Origin: Aplysia californica
Taxonomy: Eukaryota > Mollusca > Gastropoda > Aplysiida > Aplysiidae
Direction of reading: 5' to 3'
Assembly: GCF_000002075.1 (NCBI RefSeq)
Contig: NW_004797277.1
Span: forward strand, 1,689,427 to 1,753,426
Length of the DNA stretch: 64,000 bases
Position numbers and translations under genes: made by a program. Below are positions 58,745 to 60,638 of the stretch, one piece after another. How positions within the stretch are numbered: position 1 is the first letter of the stretch; each line of letters starts with the position of its first letter. The notes under the pieces are model-generated. The model ran no database searches and was not told the DNA's origin. It was given only the letters and a program-made list of their open reading frames with translations.

Positions 58745-59101
58745 GCACCCCCGCCCTCTTTTGAGCTTACCATCTGTCCCTGCTGCATTTTGCATTTTCT
58801 GTCTGTCTATCTCACCACCTCTCTCTCTCTCTCTTCCTCTCCATATCTCTTTCTCTCTCTGCCTCAGTCTTTTTGTCCATTTGTTTGTCTACCCCTGGAT
58901 CTTTCTGTCCTTCTGTAGTGTCACCTCTGTCTCCTCTTCCTTCAACCCCACAGATCCACTACGTGTCAGACATCTGGGACTATCTGGTGGACACACTGGT
59001 ACCCCAACTGCTCCCCGACCAGCCTGAGCTGGCACAGAGCTACAACTCTTACCTGGTGGGACCCATCAGGGTCAGGCAGGTCCGTGTGGAGCCTGATCAC
59101 A
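6265..59101 (+). CDS. Polycystin-1-like receptor (EGF-REJ-GAIN-PLAT-polycystin), spliced gene, 43 coding exons seen, 3' end missing
   Basis: The product is a large membrane receptor or channel-like subunit of the PKD1 family. Vertebrate and sea-urchin relatives act in calcium signalling, often at cilia or on sperm; its role here is inferred from family only. The joined exons keep one frame through 42 junctions (6,232 nt, about 2,077 residues). Approximate domain order: signal peptide 1-26, EGF modules 29-200, REJ region 205-800, GAIN/GPS 820-1303, TM1 near 1331-1349, PLAT 1361-1495, TM2-TM3 1541-1598, acidic loop 1604-1832, TM4-TM5 1840-1901, TM6 near 1976-1992, start of the TOP domain 2000-2077. 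The start is fixed by an in-frame TGA directly before the ATG and by a good signal peptide. EGF plus REJ without PKD repeats resembles suREJ3/PKDREJ/PKD1L proteins rather than PKD1 itself. The TOP remainder and TM7-TM11 must lie beyond the window or in missing sequence. Confidence 0.93.
6963..7020. repeat. (GT)n microsatellite
   Basis: A perfect dinucleotide run lies in the first intron, 67 bp before exon 2. Confidence 0.98.
7087..7252 (+). CDS. Exon 2: EGF-like module and start of a calcium-binding EGF
   Basis: The exon begins [11 protein letters not shown], a laminin/MEGF-type EGF with six cysteines, and ends with DINEC, the calcium-binding EGF signature. The acceptor is attcag and the donor gtgagt. 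It joins exon 1 as G+CC (Ala) and ends in phase 2. A (GT)n tract lies just upstream in the intron. Confidence 0.93.
7601..7704 (+). CDS. Exon 3: rest of the calcium-binding EGF
   Basis: The exon supplies the second half of the EGF-CA begun in exon 2. It contains [19 protein letters not shown], with the hydroxylation-type N and aromatic spacing of EGF-CA modules. The acceptor is gtcag and the donor gtaagt. It ends in phase 1. Confidence 0.93.
8016..8102 (+). CDS. Exon 4: first half of the third EGF module
   Basis: The exon encodes [19 protein letters not shown], a MEGF/laminin-like EGF start. The acceptor is tccag. The donor gtaatt is followed almost at once by an 18-base G run. It ends in phase 1. 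Confidence 0.9.
8298..8820 (-). mobile_element. tRNA-headed SINE, minus strand
   Basis: On the minus strand the head (about 8815 to 8738) has an A-box-like TGGCCTAGAGG and a B-box GGTTCGAATCC, as in tRNA-derived Pol III promoters. The 3' end (near 8310) carries the GAGCGCCGTAAAAC tail also found on two other SINE types in this gene. The body is about 400 bp of non-coding sequence. Confidence 0.8.
9063..9117. repeat. (GT)n microsatellite
   Basis: A near-perfect GT run lies in the intron just before exon 5. Confidence 0.97.
9183..9344 (+). CDS. Exon 5: end of EGF 3 and EGF 4
   Basis: [13 protein letters not shown] closes the third [19 protein letters not shown] opens a fourth, which closes at [10 protein letters not shown]...GECS. 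The acceptor is ctcag and the donor gtaggt. The phase is 1 in and 1 out. Confidence 0.93.
9430..10760 (-). mobile_element. LINE 3' fragment (reverse transcriptase end and RNase H), I-like clade
   Basis: The minus-strand frame 10181-9480 encodes an RNase H domain: [45 protein letters not shown]. Upstream on that strand (about 10760-10200) is the post-catalytic part of a LINE reverse transcriptase ([31 protein letters not shown]). That part has in-frame stops. The first RNase H catalytic Asp is His (YTHGS for YTDGS). The copy is 5'-truncated and inactive. No poly-A tail or target duplication was found. Confidence 0.85.
11180..11310 (+). CDS. Exon 6: start of the extracellular region N-terminal to REJ
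   Basis: The 43-codon exon has alternating hydrophobic beta-type sequence ([14 protein letters not shown]). It joins exon 5 as G+AC (Asp). The acceptor is ttccag, the donor gtgagt, and the exon ends in phase 0. No family motif is visible in it alone; it is assigned by frame and context. Confidence 0.8.
11469..11648 (+). mobile_element. Short A-tailed SINE (type A), copy 1
   Basis: The consensus runs from GTGGTTGGCGGGTGCTCTGG through TGCTCCTTCTTTCCTATCAA and GTTACTCTCTTGTAACACC. It ends with a GGCGCTC...GAGCGCC hairpin and TACTAAAACTAAAC. There is no tRNA head. The copy is in the gene's orientation. Confidence 0.85.
12476..12575. other. Scaffold gap, 100 N
   Basis: There are exactly 100 N, preceded by a C run. 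The round length suggests a placeholder gap of unknown true size. It lies in the intron between exons 6 and 7. Confidence 0.99.
12627..12722 (+). CDS. Exon 7: REJ-region exon
   Basis: The exon has 32 codons in phase 0 at both ends, with acceptor catcag and donor gtgagt. It contains the NSST glycosylation sequon and [15 protein letters not shown]. It lies 51 bp beyond the first scaffold gap, so an exon hidden in the gap is possible, but exon 6 joins it in frame without one. Confidence 0.8.
13070..13288 (+). CDS. Exon 8: REJ-region exon
   Basis: The exon has 73 codons, phase 0 to 0, with acceptor gacag and donor gtaatt. It includes [17 protein letters not shown], a beta-sandwich-like stretch resembling the PKD/REJ fold, and two cysteine-histidine motifs. 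Confidence 0.86.
13831..14017 (+). mobile_element. Type A SINE, copy 2
   Basis: This copy has a true poly-A tail (about 15 A after CTCTACT), which fixes + as the retroposed strand. The tail ends about 53 bp before exon 9. Confidence 0.88.
14070..14215 (+). CDS. Exon 9: REJ-region exon
   Basis: The exon contains [16 protein letters not shown], a W-E-F core like those of PKD/REJ sandwich strands. The acceptor is gtgcag and the donor gtaaga. It ends in phase 2. The acceptor lies about 53 bp after the A-rich tail of an intronic SINE. Confidence 0.88.
15345..15501 (+). CDS. Exon 10: REJ-region exon
   Basis: The exon joins exon 9 as GA+C (Asp). It encodes [16 protein letters not shown] and other beta-type sequence. 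The acceptor is atgcag and the donor gtaagt. It ends in phase 0. Confidence 0.87.
16127..16263 (+). CDS. Exon 11: REJ-region exon
   Basis: The exon has 45 codons plus two bases and begins [13 protein letters not shown]. The acceptor is ccctag and the donor gtcagt. It ends in phase 2 and leads into the conserved W-S-C motif that begins exon 12. Confidence 0.87.
17148..17206 (+). CDS. Exon 12: REJ W-S-C motif
   Basis: This short exon encodes [14 protein letters not shown] across its 5' junction. The W-S-C followed by a second cysteine is a hallmark of REJ domains. The acceptor is cccag and the donor gtaaga. It ends in phase 1. Confidence 0.9.
17231..17303 (+). mobile_element. SINE 3' tail fragment, ATT-ending type
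   Basis: AAAGCGCATAGAGC...ATGCGCTATACAAATG followed by (ATT)n matches the tail of the tRNA-headed SINE at 37930-38295. Confidence 0.75.
17531..17707 (+). mobile_element. Type A SINE, copy 3
   Basis: The copy matches the family, with GTGTCGTAAAACTCTGATTAA at the tail shifted from the consensus. It ends about 36 bp before exon 13. Confidence 0.82.
17743..17899 (+). CDS. Exon 13: REJ-region exon
   Basis: The sequence [15 protein letters not shown] matches the 'L.pg..Y.l.v.v' strand of REJ domains and is followed by ANITVRC. The acceptor is ccttag and the donor gtaagt. It ends in phase 2. An intronic SINE tail ends about 36 bp upstream. Confidence 0.92.
17920..18722. mobile_element. TA-flanked MITE, mariner/pogo-like ends
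   Basis: The left end TACAGTCGAACCTG and the right end CAGGTTCGACTGTA are perfect inverted copies including the TA target. Subterminal AGACGGCCACCTGT motifs repeat. There is no transposase frame. Confidence 0.9.
18723..20070. other. Intron 13 remainder, nothing recognised
   Basis: AT-rich non-coding sequence. A short SINE-like stretch near 19503-19590 (CAGGTTGGCCTTGGCAGGCGG) resembles 16910-16970. No exon or transposase is present. Confidence 0.5.
20071..20785. mobile_element. Inverted-end element, family 2, with internal repetition
   Basis: The left end TGGTGGAATCGGGCGCTCATC is roughly inverted at the right (GAGGGTCTGATTTCGCCAC). Similar motifs recur inside, near 20405-20450 and 20520. It is related to 45762-46190 and is non-coding. 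Confidence 0.7.
20786..21535. repeat. (CA)n and (GT)n tracts around exon 14
   Basis: CA-rich runs lie at about 21055-21150 and GT-rich runs at about 21337-21530, flanking a unique stretch. The two could pair as a purine-pyrimidine hairpin. Confidence 0.9.
20939..21031 (+). CDS. Exon 14: REJ-region exon
   Basis: The exon encodes [19 protein letters not shown], the paired-cysteine strand that follows 'ITVRC' in REJ domains. It joins as AA+G (Lys). The acceptor is atacag and the donor gtacga. It ends in phase 2. Confidence 0.9.
21774..21928 (+). CDS. Exon 15: REJ-region exon
   Basis: YKWEVQENG is the second REJ 'Y.W.v' strand. The exon ends [15 protein letters not shown], the 'l.pg..Y.v.v' strand with disulfide cysteines. 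The acceptor is ttccag and the donor gtacat. It ends in phase 1. Confidence 0.93.
22511..22616 (+). CDS. Exon 16: REJ 'G.C.i.P..G' motif
   Basis: [20 protein letters not shown] fits the highly conserved 'gG.C.v.P..G.al.T.F' REJ motif. The acceptor is cctcag and the donor gtcagt. It ends in phase 2. Confidence 0.95.
23786..23889 (+). CDS. Exon 17: REJ 'F.i.C' motif
   Basis: [10 protein letters not shown] completes the motif begun in exon 16 and [10 protein letters not shown] follows. The donor used is gtgagt at 23890. An earlier GT at 23882 would break the frame, and only the later one joins exon 18 correctly (T+AC, Tyr). Confidence 0.92.
24854..24999 (+). CDS. Exon 18: C-terminal REJ exon
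   Basis: The exon encodes [14 protein letters not shown] and then [15 protein letters not shown], with the NVT sequon. It resembles the end of the REJ module and its lead into GAIN. The acceptor is tccag and the donor gtaatg. It ends in phase 0. Confidence 0.92.
25368..25443 (+). CDS. Exon 19: REJ-GAIN linker
   Basis: The 25-codon exon encodes [18 protein letters not shown], a helical linker. The acceptor is ttacag and the donor gtaacg. It ends in phase 1. The following intron carries a whole-length mariner insertion. Confidence 0.85.
25481..26866 (+). mobile_element. mariner transposon, broken, with nested LINE
   Basis: The inverted ends CAAGGGGATATCAATAAGT and ACTTATTGATATCCCCTCG are flanked by TA. 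The transposase starts near 26120 ([16 protein letters not shown]). It continues in another frame from about 26270 to 26642 ([56 protein letters not shown]). The first catalytic Asp region is present; the C-terminal catalytic part is mostly deleted. A frameshift and stops make it inactive. The family is Hsmar1/SETMAR-like mariner. Confidence 0.93.
25620..26044 (+). mobile_element. 5'-truncated LINE inserted in the mariner
   Basis: The insert encodes the C-terminal end of a non-LTR reverse transcriptase ([48 protein letters not shown]) across one frameshift. It is bounded by a 12-bp direct duplication AGTTCAGGTTGT (25608-25619 and 26045-26056). It ends in an A-rich AATAAAAGTAA tail. Confidence 0.9.
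27225..27301 (+). CDS. Exon 20: GAIN helical exon
   Basis: The exon encodes [17 protein letters not shown], an amphipathic helix of the GAIN subdomain A type. It joins as G+AG. A poly-C run lies just before the acceptor catag. The donor is gtatgt. It ends in phase 0. Confidence 0.87.
27302..28388. other. Intron 20, nothing recognised
   Basis: The frames are short and without domain signs. The intron is AT-rich and ends in a C/T tract serving exon 21. Confidence 0.5.
28389..28514 (+). CDS. Exon 21: GAIN helical exon
   Basis: The exon has 42 codons, phase 0 to 0, and begins [15 protein letters not shown]. The acceptor cacacag is strong. The donor gtgcct is weak, but it is the only one seen that keeps the frame into exon 22. 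Confidence 0.82.
29056..29367. repeat. (CT)n then (CA)n tract before exon 22
   Basis: Near-continuous TC dinucleotides are broken by short GTGTCTCTCTGTCCCT units and followed by a CA run from 29337. Long frames on both strands here are simple-repeat artefacts. Confidence 0.97.
29411..29499 (+). CDS. Exon 22: GAIN helical exon
   Basis: The exon encodes [19 protein letters not shown]. It follows a long CT/CA tract in the intron. The acceptor is tgtag and the donor gtgagt. It ends in phase 2. Confidence 0.87.
29660..29841 (+). mobile_element. Type A SINE, copy 4
   Basis: This full-length copy ends GTACTAAAACTAAAAC about 28 bp before exon 23. Confidence 0.88.
29869..30079 (+). CDS. Exon 23: GAIN-region exon
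   Basis: The exon has 70 codons, with [16 protein letters not shown] and a long amphipathic C-terminal helix. Of several nearby AGs, only the one at 29867-29868 (gacag) keeps the frame; the earlier ttacag would give a stop. A SINE tail ends about 28 bp upstream. The donor is gtacgt. It ends in phase 0. Confidence 0.87.
30080..31130. other. Intron 23, first part, nothing recognised
   Basis: Unique AT-rich intron sequence before the CA tract; no frames of note. Confidence 0.5.
31160..31312. repeat. (CA)n-rich tract
   Basis: An imperfect CA repeat with ACACATGC variants lies in intron 23. Confidence 0.95.
31981..32163 (+). mobile_element. Type A SINE, copy 5
   Basis: This full-length copy ends CTTACTAAAACTAAAAC about 212 bp before exon 24. 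Confidence 0.86.
32375..32467 (+). CDS. Exon 24: GAIN-region exon
   Basis: The exon has 31 codons, [20 protein letters not shown], phase 0 to 0. The acceptor is gtacag and the donor gtaatt. A large minisatellite begins about 60 bp into the next intron. Confidence 0.87.
32530..33662 (+). repeat. Two-phase minisatellite, 34-bp then 35-bp units
   Basis: The first half repeats CACCATGTTCTAATTTGTCT plus ATACCCCTATAT (34 bp). From about 33180 the unit changes to CATCATGTACTAGTTGTCTA plus ACCCCTATATAT-type sequence (35 bp). There are roughly 30 units in total. It starts 63 bp after exon 24. Confidence 0.95.
33952..34101 (+). CDS. Exon 25: GAIN subdomain B exon
   Basis: The exon has 50 codons, phase 0 to 0, including [11 protein letters not shown] and [17 protein letters not shown], which are beta-rich like GAIN subdomain B. 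The acceptor is catcag and the donor gtctgt. Confidence 0.9.
34265..35170. mobile_element. Possible TA-flanked MITE, diverged ends
   Basis: It begins ATACAGTCGACTCCACTTG and ends near CATCAACTCATCCATAGACT; the ends match only loosely as inverted copies. The start resembles the CAGTYGAACCTG family at 17920 and 47616. It is non-coding. Confidence 0.4.
35361..35529 (+). CDS. Exon 26: GAIN subdomain B exon
   Basis: The exon includes [20 protein letters not shown], equivalent to the 'y..nPf.....' region of PKD1 GAIN domains. The acceptor is ttccag and the donor gtagtc. It ends in phase 1. Confidence 0.92.
35785..36036. mobile_element. Small MITE with about 35-bp inverted ends
   Basis: The left end GCGTGCCGACAAAATGAGTTA and the right end TAACTCATTTTGTCAGCACGC are inverted copies, each next to TGTGTGTG or its complement. 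The element is about 250 bp and non-coding. Confidence 0.82.
36525..36724 (+). CDS. Exon 27: GAIN subdomain B exon
   Basis: The exon is beta-rich ([31 protein letters not shown]). It joins as G+AT (Asp). The acceptor is gcacag and the donor gtatgt. It ends in phase 0. Confidence 0.92.
36831..37006 (+). mobile_element. Type A SINE, copy 6
   Basis: This full-length copy has the TTGCGAGCGCTGTAAAACC tail and lies in the intron before exon 28, about 240 bp from its acceptor. Confidence 0.86.
37244..37357 (+). CDS. Exon 28: GAIN-region exon
   Basis: The 38-codon charged exon runs [20 protein letters not shown] and then [12 protein letters not shown]. The acceptor is ggcag and the donor gttagt. 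It is phase 0 to 0. Confidence 0.88.
37741..38507 (+). mobile_element. Type B repeat, interrupted by the tRNA-headed SINE
   Basis: The outer parts (37741-37929 and 38296-38507) match 39050-39457, including GGCCATTCCCAAAGG-type and GGGTGCCTTGATAGTCG segments. It ends with the same GAGCGCCGTAAAACC tail as type A. Confidence 0.82.
37930..38295 (+). mobile_element. tRNA-headed SINE with (ATT)n tail
   Basis: The head has an A-box-like TGGCCTAGTGG and a B-box GGTTCGAATCC. The tail is GCGCTATATAAATGCAATT followed by (ATT)n. The element interrupts a longer type B repeat: the sequence before it and after it is continuous in the undisturbed copy at 39050-39457. Confidence 0.9.
38781..38874. repeat. 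(GT)n then (GA)n microsatellite
   Basis: A perfect GT run passes directly into a GAGACAGA-type purine run. Confidence 0.97.
39050..39457 (+). mobile_element. Type B repeat, uninterrupted copy
   Basis: This is a direct repeat of 37741-38507 without the inserted SINE. It is non-coding and ends GCAAGCGCCGTAAAACC. Confidence 0.82.
39590..39770 (+). mobile_element. Type A SINE, copy 7
   Basis: This diverged full-length copy has tail GTGCAGTAAAACTCTTACTT, about 212 bp before exon 29. Confidence 0.8.
39983..40222 (+). CDS. Exon 29: GAIN end and first half of GPS
   Basis: The exon has 80 codons. [13 protein letters not shown] and [17 protein letters not shown] are GAIN strands. The GPS begins with cysteines at about 1268 (SCVHF) and 1283 (KDCA). 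The acceptor is cccag and the donor gtcaga. A long polypyrimidine tract fills the next intron. Confidence 0.93.
40230..40979 (+). repeat. Polypyrimidine intron, degenerate TCTGTCTATTC units
   Basis: Nearly the whole intron between exons 29 and 30 is C+T with loosely repeated CATCTGTCTATTC. C runs lie at about 40306-40325 and before exon 30. Frames within it are low-complexity artefacts. Confidence 0.9.
40980..41207 (+). CDS. Exon 30: second half of GPS, TM1
   Basis: HCRC at about 1295-1298 gives the last GPS cysteine pair, but the residues after it are LVAAS rather than x-H-L-S/T. TM1 ([19 protein letters not shown]) follows, then [10 protein letters not shown], the canonical lead into PLAT. 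The donor is gtgggt, and a minisatellite copying this junction begins just downstream. Confidence 0.95.
41208..41820 (+). repeat. 26-bp minisatellite starting at the exon 30 donor
   Basis: The main unit is GATGAGTATAGAGTGGGTGA plus AGAGGG, about 20 copies with length variants. The exon 30 end and donor read GATGAGTACAGG|GTGGGTG, so each unit is a near copy of the exon-intron junction. Confidence 0.95.
42051..42498 (+). mobile_element. Type A SINE, copy 8, with tripled 5' half and an extra tail
   Basis: The 5' half (about 81 bp) is present three times in tandem, starting near 42051, 42134 and 42215. Only the last unit continues to the tail, near 42395. A separate tail fragment follows at about 42428-42498 and ends about 65 bp before exon 31. 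Confidence 0.85.
42563..42742 (+). CDS. Exon 31: PLAT/LH2 domain, first part
   Basis: The sequence [20 protein letters not shown] and then TGLSSQAST matches the conserved 'L.DN...d.Y.Y.v.v.TG.r..AgT' start of PKD1 PLAT domains. LKGTWAKST and RRLFQ follow. PLAT binds lipid and protein partners just inside the membrane. The acceptor is cgacag and the donor gtacat. Confidence 0.96.
42743..44128. other. Intron 31, no gene recognised
   Basis: A 73-codon plus-strand frame at 43535-43756 has no family match I can name and no splice continuity with the receptor. A decayed type A SINE 5' fragment lies near 43990-44040. Confidence 0.5.
44129..44229 (+). CDS. Exon 32: PLAT domain, middle
   Basis: The exon encodes [20 protein letters not shown], the 'd.Fll.t...LG.l..i.iwhD' PLAT segment, followed by TDFSG. 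The acceptor is gtcag and the donor gtaagg. It ends in phase 2. Confidence 0.95.
45146..45269 (+). CDS. Exon 33: PLAT domain, end
   Basis: [20 protein letters not shown] fits the closing 'WyL..v.v.d..t...w.F' PLAT strands. The acceptor is aacag, followed by codon TG+G (Trp). The donor is gtacac. It ends in phase 0. Confidence 0.96.
45762..46190. mobile_element. Inverted-end MITE, family 2
   Basis: The left end GGAATCAGGCACTCATCAA and the right end AGAGTGCCTGATTTCACC are inverted copies within a longer CATGATG-bounded pair. The interior matches 20071-20785. It is non-coding, about 430 bp. Confidence 0.78.
46278..46397 (+). CDS. Exon 34: linker before TM2
   Basis: [20 protein letters not shown] matches the conserved '.l.d.HlW.Sv..rp..s.Ftr' segment of PKD1 proteins that precedes TM2. 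The acceptor is cccag and the donor gtatgt. It is phase 0 to 0. Confidence 0.95.
46641..46814 (+). mobile_element. Type A SINE, copy 9
   Basis: This copy, in the gene's orientation, ends CTTACTAAAACTAAACT and is followed 150 bp later by another copy. Confidence 0.82.
46971..47138 (+). mobile_element. Type A SINE, copy 10
   Basis: This copy ends CTTACTAAAACTAAAC only 20 bp before exon 35. The whole branch-point window of that intron is therefore SINE sequence. Confidence 0.88.
47158..47363 (+). CDS. Exon 35: TM2 and TM3
   Basis: [18 protein letters not shown] is TM2, and [20 protein letters not shown] is TM3. The conserved VxR-V start follows the exon 34 arginine. The acceptor is cccag and the donor gtgaaa. 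It ends in phase 2. A SINE tail ends only 20 bp upstream. Confidence 0.95.
47396..47512. repeat. (CA)n tract after exon 35
   Basis: A CA run with minor interruptions begins about 30 bp into the intron. Confidence 0.97.
47616..48488. mobile_element. TA-flanked MITE related to 17920-18722
   Basis: The left end TACAGTTGAACCTGTGTAAG shares its first 14 bases with the 17920 element except one. The right part has repeated TTCCGTTTTATACAGGT and ends CCGTTAAGGCAGGTTTG. There is no transposase. Confidence 0.75.
48899..49388 (+). CDS. Exon 36: acidic cytoplasmic loop with a 13-residue repeat
   Basis: This is the longest exon (163 codons) and encodes the variable loop between TM3 and TM4. It is rich in E, D, S, T and K. 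From about 1704 it carries four degenerate 13-residue units, each beginning TET. The frame is fixed by junction phase at both ends. The acceptor ggtcag has a poor pyrimidine tract, so the exact 5' edge is less sure. Confidence 0.85.
49389..50209. other. Intron 36, first part, nothing recognised
   Basis: CA-rich sequence at 49430-49660 is followed by unique AT-rich sequence; no exon signs. Confidence 0.5.
50210..50935. repeat. Degenerate GATGTGACAGTGT-type repeats
   Basis: Motifs of the form GATGTGA..GTGTCATCACATTG, with TTGTGTACAC..ACAATG between them, recur at 50215-50300 and 50705-50900. They flank a unique stretch at about 50330-50700. Confidence 0.55.
51028..51112 (+). CDS. Exon 37: cytoplasmic-loop exon
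   Basis: The exon encodes [19 protein letters not shown], polar and disordered. An AG 9 bp downstream (aatcag) would be an in-frame alternative acceptor, dropping NNQ. The donor is gtgagc. It ends in phase 1. Confidence 0.8.
51165..51360 (+). repeat. GTGTACATTTGTGTGTCTGT minisatellite
   Basis: About five units of roughly 39 bp, with CATCATGGTATAT in the later ones, lie 50 bp after exon 37. The units do not resemble the exon 37 donor. Confidence 0.9.
52571..52682 (+). CDS. Exon 38: charged cytoplasmic exon
   Basis: [20 protein letters not shown] is a charged, possibly coiled-coil segment just before TM4. The acceptor is ttgtag and the donor gtaggc. It ends in phase 2 and joins exon 39 as AT+G. 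Confidence 0.88.
53299..53555 (+). CDS. Exon 39: TM4 and TM5
   Basis: [20 protein letters not shown] and the following YGLHLG, SLEWL and [12 protein letters not shown] match the strongly conserved polycystin-1 TM4-TM5 block. TM5 ends in a run of alternating Val and Leu encoded by a short GTCCTA-type repeat. The acceptor is ttcag and the donor gtaaga. It ends in phase 1. Confidence 0.96.
54615..54679 (+). mobile_element. SINE 3' tail fragment, ATT-ending type
   Basis: AAAGTGCACTAAGCACTCC...GACATATAAATGTAAT followed by ATTATTATT resembles the 37930-38295 tail. It is repeated at 61658-61722 in the duplicated block. Confidence 0.6.
54851..55011 (+). repeat. 161-bp inverted repeat, left arm
   Basis: The arm runs from CTATAATAACCAAAGAATG to GACAATGAGAAG and is inverted at 56473-56633 with about six differences. 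A weaker tandem relative lies just upstream at about 54750-54818. Exon 40 sits between the arms. Confidence 0.93.
55556..55694. repeat. (CT)n tract before exon 40
   Basis: TC dinucleotides with CCCTC and ATCTCTC variants form an extended polypyrimidine tract ending about 30 bp before the exon 40 acceptor. Confidence 0.97.
55724..55881 (+). CDS. Exon 40: cytoplasmic exon between TM5 and TM6
   Basis: The exon encodes [15 protein letters not shown] and then [20 protein letters not shown], a basic helical segment. It lies between a CT tract and a Tc1 element and is flanked by a 161-bp inverted repeat. The acceptor is cccag and the donor gtaagt. It ends in phase 0. An identical copy lies at 62767-62924. 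Confidence 0.92.
56034..57240 (-). mobile_element. Tc1-like transposon, broken
   Basis: The minus-strand frame 57081-56614 encodes [48 protein letters not shown] and [13 protein letters not shown], a Tc1 catalytic core with the two Asp regions. The C-terminal end ([26 protein letters not shown]-like) lies at 56473-56246. The frame is broken by the 161-bp insertion and by stops and frameshifts in the N-terminal part. A partial duplicate lies at 63077-64000. Confidence 0.92.
56473..56633 (-). repeat. 161-bp inverted repeat, right arm, inside the Tc1 element
   Basis: This is the inverse of 54851-55011. It interrupts the Tc1 transposase between the segment ending TLPWP and the one starting near LIEHLWDE, so it arrived after the Tc1. 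Confidence 0.92.
57341..57489 (+). mobile_element. Type A SINE, copy 11, 5'-truncated
   Basis: The copy begins within the family at GCTTCTTCTTTCCTATC and ends CTTACTAAAACTAAAA about 56 bp before exon 41. Confidence 0.86.
57545..57688 (+). CDS. Exon 41: TM6
   Basis: [20 protein letters not shown] is TM6 and is followed by [15 protein letters not shown], the start of the polycystin extracellular loop. The acceptor is ccccag and the donor gtaaga. It is phase 0 to 0. A SINE tail ends about 56 bp upstream. Confidence 0.94.
58109..58135 (+). CDS. Exon 42: 27-nt microexon
   Basis: The nine codons (EEHSQWLEK) are in phase 0 at both ends, so the exon could be skipped without a frame change. The acceptor cccacag and donor gtaaga are both good. 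Confidence 0.78.
58560..58741. repeat. (CT)n tract before exon 43
   Basis: The tract is CT-rich with TTTCTC variants. Minus- and plus-strand frames here are artefacts. Confidence 0.97.
58954..59101 (+). CDS. Exon 43: polycystin (TOP) domain
   Basis: [14 protein letters not shown] and [15 protein letters not shown] match the polycystin-domain motif 'W.wl...l.p.l....vg..rlRQ.Rv'. The acceptor is ccacag and the donor gtgagt at 59102. It ends in phase 1. A 40-bp minisatellite copying this donor begins immediately. Confidence 0.95.
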
Positions 59102-59640
59102 GTGAGTGGTTCGGTCGTAGTGAGTCAGTCACACAATCACAGTGAGTGGTTCGGTCATAGTGAGTCAGTCATACAATCACAGTGAGTGGTTCGGTCGTAG
59201 TGAGTCAGTAACACAATCACAGTGAGTCTTTTCATCATAGTGAGTCAGTCACACAGTCAGTGTGAGTGGTTCGGTCATAGTGAGTCAGTCATACAATCAC
59301 AATGAGTGGTTCGGACATAGTGAGTCAGTCATACAGTCATACAATCACAGTGAGTGGTTCGGTCATAGTGAGTCAGTCACACAATCACAGTGAGTGGTTT
59401 GGTCGTAGTGAGTCAGTCATACAGTCATACAATCACAGTGAGTGGTTTGGTCATAGTGAGTCAGTCATACAATGACAGTGAGTGGTTCGGTCATGTGAGT
59501 CAGTCATACAATCTCTGTGAGTCGTTTGGTCATAGTGAGTCTGTCACTCAAATGAGTTACATGGATAGTGAGTCACATAGTCACAGTGAGTCATTTGTTG
59601 ACAGTGAGTCACATGTTTATAGTGAGTCAAATGTTGACTG
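59102..59640 (+). repeat. 40-bp minisatellite starting at the exon 43 donor
   Basis: The first base of the array is the donor G. The unit reads GTGAGTGGTTCGGTCATAGT plus GAGTCAGTCACACAATCACA, so every unit ends with a copy of the exon's last bases (ATCACA) followed by GTGAGT. There are about twelve units; the later ones decay into GTGAGTCACATG-type half units. Confidence 0.96.
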
Positions 59641-59819
59641 AGTCAAACAGTCACAGTGAGTCGCATGGCCACACAGGAACAGTGAATCACATGACCAGAG
59701 CAAGTCCTGCAGATTTGAAAAATTAAGTCACAAGAAGTCAGTATCACAATGATGGCCTATGTGAACAACCATATCCCTAGCTTGGCCTTGGAAGAAAATG
59801 TAGATTTTGTCTCATGTCT

Positions 59820-60418
59820 TTCAATCTTTTTCCTCTCTCTCCCTCCCTCTCTCTCTCTCTGACAATCTCACTCTCCTTTTTCTCTGTCTCTCTTGCCTCT
59901 CTCTGCTGCCCCCCTCATCCCCTTGCTCTCCCCCTCTCTCTCTCTCCCCGTGTCTCTTTTTCAAGCCTCTCTTTTTCAGATTCGCTCACTCTTGCCCTCT
60001 TCATCTGTCTCTCTCTTTATCACATACCATTTCTCTTTATTCTCTCTTTTAGGCAATCTTTTTTGCATTGTCTGTCTCCCTCTTTAACTCTCTCATCCTC
60101 TCAAATGCCCCCCCCCCCCGTGCTTTTACAGATATCAGTCTCTTCCCGGACTATTACTTCCACTCTTCGGCTTTTTAAATCGCATCCTCCCATTTTCTCT
60201 TTGCCTTTGTGATTAGTTGTATAAGAATGTGTTGCTGTTTGTGTTGTTGTTTCTGTTGTTGTTATTATTGTTGTTGTTGTTGCTGCTGTTGTTTTACTAT
60301 AAAACGGACGCATTTATTTATTCAACCAATCCCTTCAGAGCTTGGCATATTAATTTATTCTACTCACTTTCCCGTCTTTCTACTTATCTTATCTTCTGCT
60401 TTTTCTCCCCCTACCCCA

Positions 60419-60490
<72 letters not shown>

Positions 60491-60538
60491 GTGTGTGTGT
60501 CTCTATTTTCTTTCTGTCATTATGTCTCTATTTTTCTC
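59820..60538. repeat. CT-rich intron tract up to the gap
   Basis: Long pyrimidine stretches include a perfect (CT)n at about 60419-60486, a C run near 60109-60119, and a GTTGTT/GCTGTT patch at 60227-60295. No exon could be recognised. Confidence 0.92.
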
Positions 60539-60638
60539 NNNNNNNNNNNNNNNNNNNNNNNNNNNNNNNNNNNNNNNNNNNNNNNNNNNNNNNNNNNNNN
60601 NNNNNNNNNNNNNNNNNNNNNNNNNNNNNNNNNNNNNN
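60539..60638. other. Scaffold gap, 100 N
   Basis: There are exactly 100 N, preceded by a CT-rich tract and followed by the duplicated block. The exons that finish the TOP domain and TM7-TM11 may be lost here or lie after the window. Confidence 0.99.
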
